Below, piece by piece: positions 59,837-64,000 of a stretch of 64,000 bases of DNA. Each line of letters starts with the position of its first letter. The stretch's first letter is position 1. The position numbers were made by a program, and so were the translations under genes. The notes under the pieces were generated by a model. It saw nothing but the letters and a program-made list of their open reading frames with translations, did not search any database and had not been told where the DNA came from. The DNA comes from Magnetospirillum aberrantis SpK. GTDB taxonomy: Bacteria; Pseudomonadota; Alphaproteobacteria; Rhodospirillales; Magnetospirillaceae. The stretch is taken from the NCBI RefSeq assembly GCF_011022235.1, contig NZ_JAAIYP010000038.1, positions 248,001-312,000 of the forward strand. The letters are read 5' to 3'.

Positions 59837-60892
59837 TTAGCGGCGCGGCATCAACACGGTGTAGTCGAAGTCCAGCACGACCGAGGGATCGTATTCCTTG
59901 CCGTCTTCCTTCTTGAAGGGAAAGCCTGAGGCCGCTTGGTTCTTCAGCGCCACCAGACGCAGCCGCAAGGCGCCGACGTCCGAACGGCCCGGCAGTTCGA
60001 CCTTCTCCAACACTTCCGACCAGGCATAGATGGTGTCGCCGGCGAAGGTCGGGTTGACGTGGCGGCCGCCATTGATGGCCGCCACCTTGAAGGCGTTGCC
60101 GAGGCCGTTGAACGACAGGCCGCGGGCCAGGCTGATGATGTGGCCGCCATAGATCAGGCGGCGGCCGAACCGCCCCTGGCCCTCGGTATGCTGGTTGAAG
60201 TGCACCTTGGCGGTGTTCTGCCACAGGCGCGTCGCCATCATGTGTTCGGCCTCCTCGATGGTCATGCCGTCCACATGGTCGATCCTTTCACCCACCGCGT
60301 AATCGTCCCAGCGATGCGGGCTGCCGGCCAGCACGTCGTCATAGCCGGCACAAGCCAGATTGTCCGGCACCACCAGATCGGCGGCGGCCACCGAACCGGG
60401 CAGTTCGGGCACTTTCTCCTCGGCGATGGTGGCGCTTTCGTCGCGCTTCTTCACCATCACCCAGCGGACATAGTCCACCACCATCTCGCCCCGCTGGTTG
60501 CTGCCCACCGAGCGGACGTAGACCACACCGGTCTTCCTGTTGGAGTTTTCCTTGAGACCGATGACCGTGGACACCGTCGAAAGGGTGTCACCGGCATAGA
60601 CCGGCACGCCGAAACGGCCGCCGGCATAGCCCAGGTTGGCCACCGCGTTGAGCGACACGTCGGGAACCGTCTTGCCGAACACCACATGGAACGCGGCGAA
60701 GTCGTCCAGCGGCGCCTGGGGCAAGCCCAGCGAGCGGGCGAACTCGGCCGACGAGTTGAAGGCGAAACGCGACCCGTAAAGGGCGGTGTAAAGCGCCACG
60801 TCGCCCGCCGTCACGGTGCGCGGCGTGGCATGGCGGATTTCCTGGCCCAGGCGGAAATCCTCGAAGAAGTTGCCGGCGTTGGTCTTGGTCAT
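59837..60892 (-). CDS. mch: Mesaconyl-CoA hydratase (MaoC-type)
   Basis: This 351-residue cytoplasmic double-hotdog hydratase converts mesaconyl-CoA to beta-methylmalyl-CoA in the ethylmalonyl-CoA pathway of acetyl-CoA assimilation. The start NAGNFFEDFRLGQEIRHATP and the blocks VALYTALYGSRFAF, FHVVFGKTVPDVSLNAVANL, GYAGGRF, and the second-half HFNQHTEGQGRFGRRLIYGG and HIISLARGLSFNG correspond closely to Rhodobacter Mch as I recall it. The ATG at 60892 is 12 bases after the mcl2 stop, so they share an operon. The core genes ccr, ecm and mcd of the pathway are not in the window. Confidence 0.93.
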   Translation of the reverse strand: MTKTNAGNFFEDFRLGQEIRHATPRTVTAGDVALYTALYGSRFAFNSSAEFARSLGLPQAPLDDFAAFHVVFGKTVPDVSLNAVANLGYAGGRFGVPVYAGDTLSTVSTVIGLKENSNRKTGVVYVRSVGSNQRGEMVVDYVRWVMVKKRDESATIAEEKVPELPGSVAAADLVVPDNLACAGYDDVLAGSPHRWDDYAVGERIDHVDGMTIEEAEHMMATRLWQNTAKVHFNQHTEGQGRFGRRLIYGGHIISLARGLSFNGLGNAFKVAAINGGRHVNPTFAGDTIYAWSEVLEKVELPGRSDVGALRLRLVALKNQAASGFPFKKEDGKEYDPSVVLDFDYTVLMPRR

Positions 60893-60904
60893 GGAGGTGT
60901 TTCC

Positions 60905-61792
60905 TTACTTGCCCAGGTCGGCCGACAATTCGGCGATCTGTTCGGCCAGCTTGACGATGCGCTTGGCGTTCTCGACGTGCAGGTTCTCGACCAGCTTGCC
61001 ATCGACCACCACCACGCCCTTGCCCTCGGCGGCGGCTTCGGCATGGGCGGCGATGATCTTTTGCGACCACTCGATCTCGCGCTCGGACGGGGCGAAAACA
61101 CGGTTGGCGGCGTCAACGGTCTTGGGATGGATCAGGGTCTTGCCGTCGAAGCCCAGTTCCAGGCCCTGCACGCACGACGCCTCGAAGCCGGAATCGTCGG
61201 CAAGATCCAGATAGACGCCGTCGAGAACCGCCAACCCATAGGCCCGCGCCGCCAACAGGCACAAGCCCAGCGAGGTGACCATCGGCAGGCGCAGGGCGGT
61301 GTGGGCGCAATGCAGATCCTTGGCCAGGTCCGATGTTCCCATGACGAAACCACCCATGCGCGGACTGGCACCGGCGATCTCTTCGGCCCTGAGGATGCCG
61401 CGCGGGGTTTCCATCATGCACCAGATAGCCATATTGTCGGGCGCACCGGCGGCGGTCATGATGGCATCGACCTGACGCACCGCGTCGGCGCTTTCCACCT
61501 TGGGGATCAAGATGGCATGCGCCCCCGAGGTAGCCGCCGCCACAACGTCGGCATGGAACCACGGAGTGTTGAGGCCGTTGACCCGCACCAGAAGTTCGCG
61601 TCCCCCGTAACCGCCGGCCTTGACCGCCTCGACCACCTGGGTTCGCGCCACCTCTTTCGCGTCGGGCGACACCGCGTCCTCGAGGTCGAGAATCAGCCCG
61701 TCGGCGGCCAATGTCCGCGCCTTTTCCAGGGCGCGCTGGTTGGAGCCGGGCATGTACAGCACGGAACGGCGGGGGCGGGTGACAGTCGCCAT
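60905..61792 (-). CDS. mcl2: (3S)-malyl-CoA thioesterase / CitE-like lyase-family protein
   Basis: A 295-residue HpcH/HpaI-fold protein. The motifs RRSVLYMPGSNQRALEKART, LILDLEDAVSPDAKEVAR, IPKVESADAV, GGFVMGTSDLAKDLH and GFDGKTLIHPKTVDAANRVF fit the Mcl2 branch (malyl-CoA thioesterase) better than the Mcl1 lyase. With the lyase it lets the cell release free malate in the ethylmalonyl-CoA pathway. The ATG at 61792 has GGAGG nine bases upstream. The much longer open frame continuing 5' is antisense to pdxY. It is operonic with mch. A simple CitE-like lyase is the alternative reading. Confidence 0.85.
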   Translation of the reverse strand: MATVTRPRRSVLYMPGSNQRALEKARTLAADGLILDLEDAVSPDAKEVARTQVVEAVKAGGYGGRELLVRVNGLNTPWFHADVVAAATSGAHAILIPKVESADAVRQVDAIMTAAGAPDNMAIWCMMETPRGILRAEEIAGASPRMGGFVMGTSDLAKDLHCAHTALRLPMVTSLGLCLLAARAYGLAVLDGVYLDLADDSGFEASCVQGLELGFDGKTLIHPKTVDAANRVFAPSEREIEWSQKIIAAHAEAAAEGKGVVVVDGKLVENLHVENAKRIVKLAEQIAELSADLGK

Positions 61793-61891
61793 GGGGTATG
61801 ACCTCCGATTGGAAATTGACCGGAAGCTAGCAATTTGGGACGCTGGTGGCAAGGTTGCAGCGCAACATTCCTTCGCGAAGCGGCAATTTTT

Positions 61892-62734
61892 ATGAAGATT
61901 CTTTCGCTTCAATCGGCTGTCGCCTTCGGCCACGTGGGTAACTCCGCCGCCGTCTTCCCCTTGCAGCGCCTGGGCTTCGAGGTATGGCCGGTGGACACCG
62001 TGCAGTTTTCCAACCACACCGGCTATGGCCAATGGGGTGGAAGCGCCCTGGCTCCCGACCACATCCACGCCGTGGTCGATGGCTTGTCGCGGATCGGCGC
62101 GCTTGCGGAATGCAACGCGGTGCTGTCGGGATATCTGGGCGAAGCCAGGACCGGCGCCGCGGTGATGGAGGCGGTGGAGCGGGTCCACCGTCAGAACCAC
62201 CATGCCATTTACCTGTGCGACCCGGTGATGGGCGACGACGACGCCTTGTATGTGCGTGAGGACATTCCCGGTTTCTTCACCCACCACGCCTTGCCGGCGG
62301 CGACCGTCGTCACCCCCAACCGCTTCGAGTTGGAATTGCTGACCGGCCGACAGGTCCACGATTTGGCCCAGGCGGTGATCGCCGGCCGGACCTTGCTGGA
62401 TCGCGGCCCGCGCGTGGTGGTGGTCAGTTCGTTGCATGACGGCGCCAGCGTCAGTTGCGTGGTGGTGACCAAGGATGGCGCCTGGGCGGTCCGCACGCCC
62501 TATCTGCCGTTCAAGCCGTCGATCAGCGGCACCGGAGACACCTTGGCGGCACTGCTGTTGGCCCATTTGCTGCGTGGCGAGGCCCCGCCCGAGGCGCTGT
62601 CGCTGGCCGTGTCCAGCCTTTATGGCGTGCTGGAAAAGACCCGGACGCTGGGGCGGCGCGAACTGGCGCTGATCCAGGCCCAGGATGAAATCGCCCTGCC
62701 GTCGCGCCTGTTCGCCCCTTTGCCGGTCAGCTGA
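61892..62734 (+). CDS. pdxY: Pyridoxal kinase PdxY
   Basis: This ribokinase-family enzyme phosphorylates pyridoxal in B6 salvage (280 residues). It starts MKILSLQSAVAFGHVGNSAA, the PdxY/PdxK signature, followed by FSNHTGYGQWGG and CDPVMGDDDALYV. The catalytic aspartate is in SGTGDTLAALLLAHLL. The ATG at 61892 lacks a strong ribosome site. An open extension to 61835 is less family-like. It diverges from mcl2 with 99 bases between, which must hold both promoters. Confidence 0.94.
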   Translation: MKILSLQSAVAFGHVGNSAAVFPLQRLGFEVWPVDTVQFSNHTGYGQWGGSALAPDHIHAVVDGLSRIGALAECNAVLSGYLGEARTGAAVMEAVERVHRQNHHAIYLCDPVMGDDDALYVREDIPGFFTHHALPAATVVTPNRFELELLTGRQVHDLAQAVIAGRTLLDRGPRVVVVSSLHDGASVSCVVVTKDGAWAVRTPYLPFKPSISGTGDTLAALLLAHLLRGEAPPEALSLAVSSLYGVLEKTRTLGRRELALIQAQDEIALPSRLFAPLPVS

Positions 62735-62802
62735 GCTCTTGTTCCGGCGGGCACTTTCTGCTTTGCTGCCGCCGCTCCCGAACACCTGACAGGGTCGCCC
62801 TG

Positions 62803-63426
62803 GTGGAGATTCCACTTTTCCTGCGTTGTGTCGGCATCGGCTTCGCCATTGCCGCCCCCATCGGCCCGGTGGGATTGATGTGCATCCGCAAGGCCCTGGC
62901 CGACGGCCGTCCCGCCGCCTGGATGGCCGGACTGGGCGCCGCCCTGGCCGACACCGTGTTCGGCGCGGTGGTGGGGCTGGGCCTGGGCGCGGTGGCCTTC
63001 TTCCTTCAGGATTACGGCGTGGCGCTCAAGCTGGTGGGCGGCGTGTTCATGATCGGCATCGGCCTGCACACCTGGCGTCAGGCGGCGGTGGCGATGGAAC
63101 CGGCCGAGGACAAGGGGCCGGGGCCGTGGCGCGACTTCCTGTCCACCTTTGCCATCACCATCACCAATCCCGGGACCATGATGGGCGTGACCGGGGTTTT
63201 CGTCGCCATGGGCGCGGCGGCACGGCCGGTGGGATTGGCCCAGTCCTGGGAATTGGTGGCGGGGGTATTCGTCGGCTCGGCGCTGTGGTGGGCGGTCCTG
63301 ACCGAGATGACCATTCTGGTCCGGGCACGGTTCACCCCCGAACGCATGCGGCTGTTCAACCACATCTCGGGCGCGTTGCTGATGTTGTTGGGGGTTGGCG
63401 CGCTGCTCAGTCTGCTGTGGAGTTGA
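62803..63426 (+). CDS. LysE-family amino-acid exporter
   Basis: A 207-residue inner-membrane protein of the LysE/RhtB superfamily with about six hydrophobic helices. The N-terminal signature FAIAAPIGPVGLMCIRKALA and the mid-protein TFAITITNPGTMMGVTGVFV are characteristic. A GTG start at 62803 gives MEIPLFLRC and has AGGG upstream. The substrate is unknown. Its 3' end overlaps the convergent acetyltransferase gene by 20 bases. Confidence 0.92.
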   Translation: MEIPLFLRCVGIGFAIAAPIGPVGLMCIRKALADGRPAAWMAGLGAALADTVFGAVVGLGLGAVAFFLQDYGVALKLVGGVFMIGIGLHTWRQAAVAMEPAEDKGPGPWRDFLSTFAITITNPGTMMGVTGVFVAMGAAARPVGLAQSWELVAGVFVGSALWWAVLTEMTILVRARFTPERMRLFNHISGALLMLLGVGALLSLLWS

Positions 63427-63865
63427 TGCGCTTGCGCAGCAGGATTTCCCCCGCCCCCTCCGCCACCAGATCGGGCAACGGCGCCACCTCGACAAAGCCC
63501 TGACGGGCATAGAAGGCGCGGGCGGAGGTGTTGAAATCCGAGACGCAGGCCCACAGATTGGCCCCGTCTCCGGCCTGGGCCGCCGCCCAATCCAGCAACA
63601 CTCGCCCCATTCCACCGCCCCGCGCCTGGGGCAGCACCGCCAGCAACTCCACATAGGGGCCGCGCAGCCACGGCCGGCGCAACGCCAGGACGGCCACCGC
63701 GTTCCCTTCCCGCTCAAGCACCATCCGGGTCAAGGCCGGGTCGTCGCGCAACAGATAGCGTTCCAGGGCGGCGGCGGAATATCCCAGACGCCGCCACGGG
63801 TCCATGGTTGCCAGGGCAGCGGCCAGCACCGGGACGTCGAAGGCTTGCACCAGACGCGGCGTCAT
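63407..63865 (-). CDS. GNAT-family N-acetyltransferase
   Basis: A 152-residue acetyl-CoA-dependent acetyltransferase. The CoA-binding loop is VLPQARGGGMGRVLLDWAAA, followed by SDFNTSARAFYARQGFVEVA, the usual motif B of the GNAT fold. Substrate unknown. The ATG at 63865 overlaps the stop of the deacetylase gene upstream (ATGA), implying translational coupling. The final 20 bases overlap the end of the opposite-strand LysE gene, which is unusual but compatible with both being real. Confidence 0.88.
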   Translation of the reverse strand: MTPRLVQAFDVPVLAAALATMDPWRRLGYSAAALERYLLRDDPALTRMVLEREGNAVAVLALRRPWLRGPYVELLAVLPQARGGGMGRVLLDWAAAQAGDGANLWACVSDFNTSARAFYARQGFVEVAPLPDLVAEGAGEILLRKRINSTAD

Positions 63866-64000
63866 GGCACCGCCTGATCCAGCCGCACGAAGCCATAGCC
63901 CCGCCGACGCAATTCGCGCACGATCTCGGGCAACGCCACATGGGTCGCCGGAGCCCGGCCGTTGATGTGAAAGATCAGCACGTCGCCGGGACGAACCTTG
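63862..64000 (-). CDS. C-terminal end of a polysaccharide deacetylase family protein (partial)
   Basis: The frame entering from the right window edge reads KVRPGDVLIFHINGRAPATH, then ALPEIVRELRRRGYGFVRLD and a stop at 63862. GD(V/I)-x-x-FH-x-NGR followed by ALPEI-x-x-LR-x-(R/K)GY is the conserved C-terminal block of NodB-type polysaccharide (chitooligosaccharide/peptidoglycan) deacetylases. Only 45 codons are visible. It is translationally coupled to the acetyltransferase. Confidence 0.75.
   Translation of the reverse strand, partial: KVRPGDVLIFHINGRAPATHVALPEIVRELRRRGYGFVRLDQAVP

Noticed and set aside
60905-62815. A 636-codon minus-strand frame fusing unknown sequence to the malyl-CoA thioesterase
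   Set aside because: The upstream half is antisense to pdxY. An ATG with GGAGG at 61792 gives the normal family length.

Overview
The window reads as about 64 kb of chromosome from a high-GC alphaproteobacterium of the Rhodospirillales, most like Magnetospirillum or a close relative. This rests on gene order (mdh-sucCD-sucAB-lpd, ffh-rpsP-rimM-trmD-rplS-leuCD-leuB, cobT-cobS-dnaJ-like-bolA, sdhCDAB), on ethylmalonyl-CoA pathway genes (mesaconyl-CoA hydratase with malyl-CoA thioesterase), and on several chemoreceptors and a bacteriohemerythrin. The genus is an inference; no rRNA or tRNA gene is present to fix it.

Layout. 0-11.5 kb is accessory: a Cache-type chemoreceptor, then a three-gene two-partner secretion operon (a 1706-residue filamentous-haemagglutinin-like exoprotein, its outer-membrane transporter and a small secreted protein). 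A divergent AraC-family regulator follows, whose 5' half and upstream region are strikingly AT-rich. 11.5-13 kb holds a small membrane protein and an M23 peptidase. 13-22 kb is the TCA block: mdh-sucC-sucD closed by an intrinsic terminator, then sucA-sucB-lpdA closed by another. 22-28.4 kb carries ftsY, mtaB, dapF, a coiled-coil protein, a DHH phosphoesterase and a lipoprotein. Between dapF and mtaB lies a tandem array of a 108-bp repeat.

28.4-35.8 kb holds cobT-cobS, a J-domain protein, bolA, a CBS protein with a leaderless-type promoter, and aroK-aroB-corC. 36-40 kb holds a small membrane protein overlapping a large exported unknown protein, then xerD, a short DUF1178-like zinc-ribbon protein and a LigB-type dioxygenase. 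40-47 kb is the leucine and ribosome/SRP block on the minus strand. A relative of the 108-bp repeat is read in frame as the C-terminal tail of RimM.

47-51.6 kb holds a UDP-sugar decarboxylase, a PAS-GGDEF-EAL protein with a degenerate GGDEF site, and a J-domain protein. 51.7-55 kb is sdhCDAB with a recognisable promoter, followed by an AT-rich gap containing a consensus DnaA box. 55.5-56.3 kb carries a coiled-coil/zinc-ribbon protein translationally coupled to a hemerythrin. 56.4-59.7 kb is a cassette of two paralogous periplasmic binding proteins flanking a chemoreceptor, with no permease. 59.8-64 kb holds the two ethylmalonyl-CoA genes, pdxY, a LysE exporter, a GNAT acetyltransferase and the end of a polysaccharide deacetylase.

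Most of the window is housekeeping. The items I consider most likely to repay work are the in-frame 108-bp repeat family (24.6 kb and 44.7 kb), the binding protein/chemoreceptor/binding protein cassette, the zinc-ribbon/hemerythrin pair, and the secretion operon with its uncharacterised third gene.
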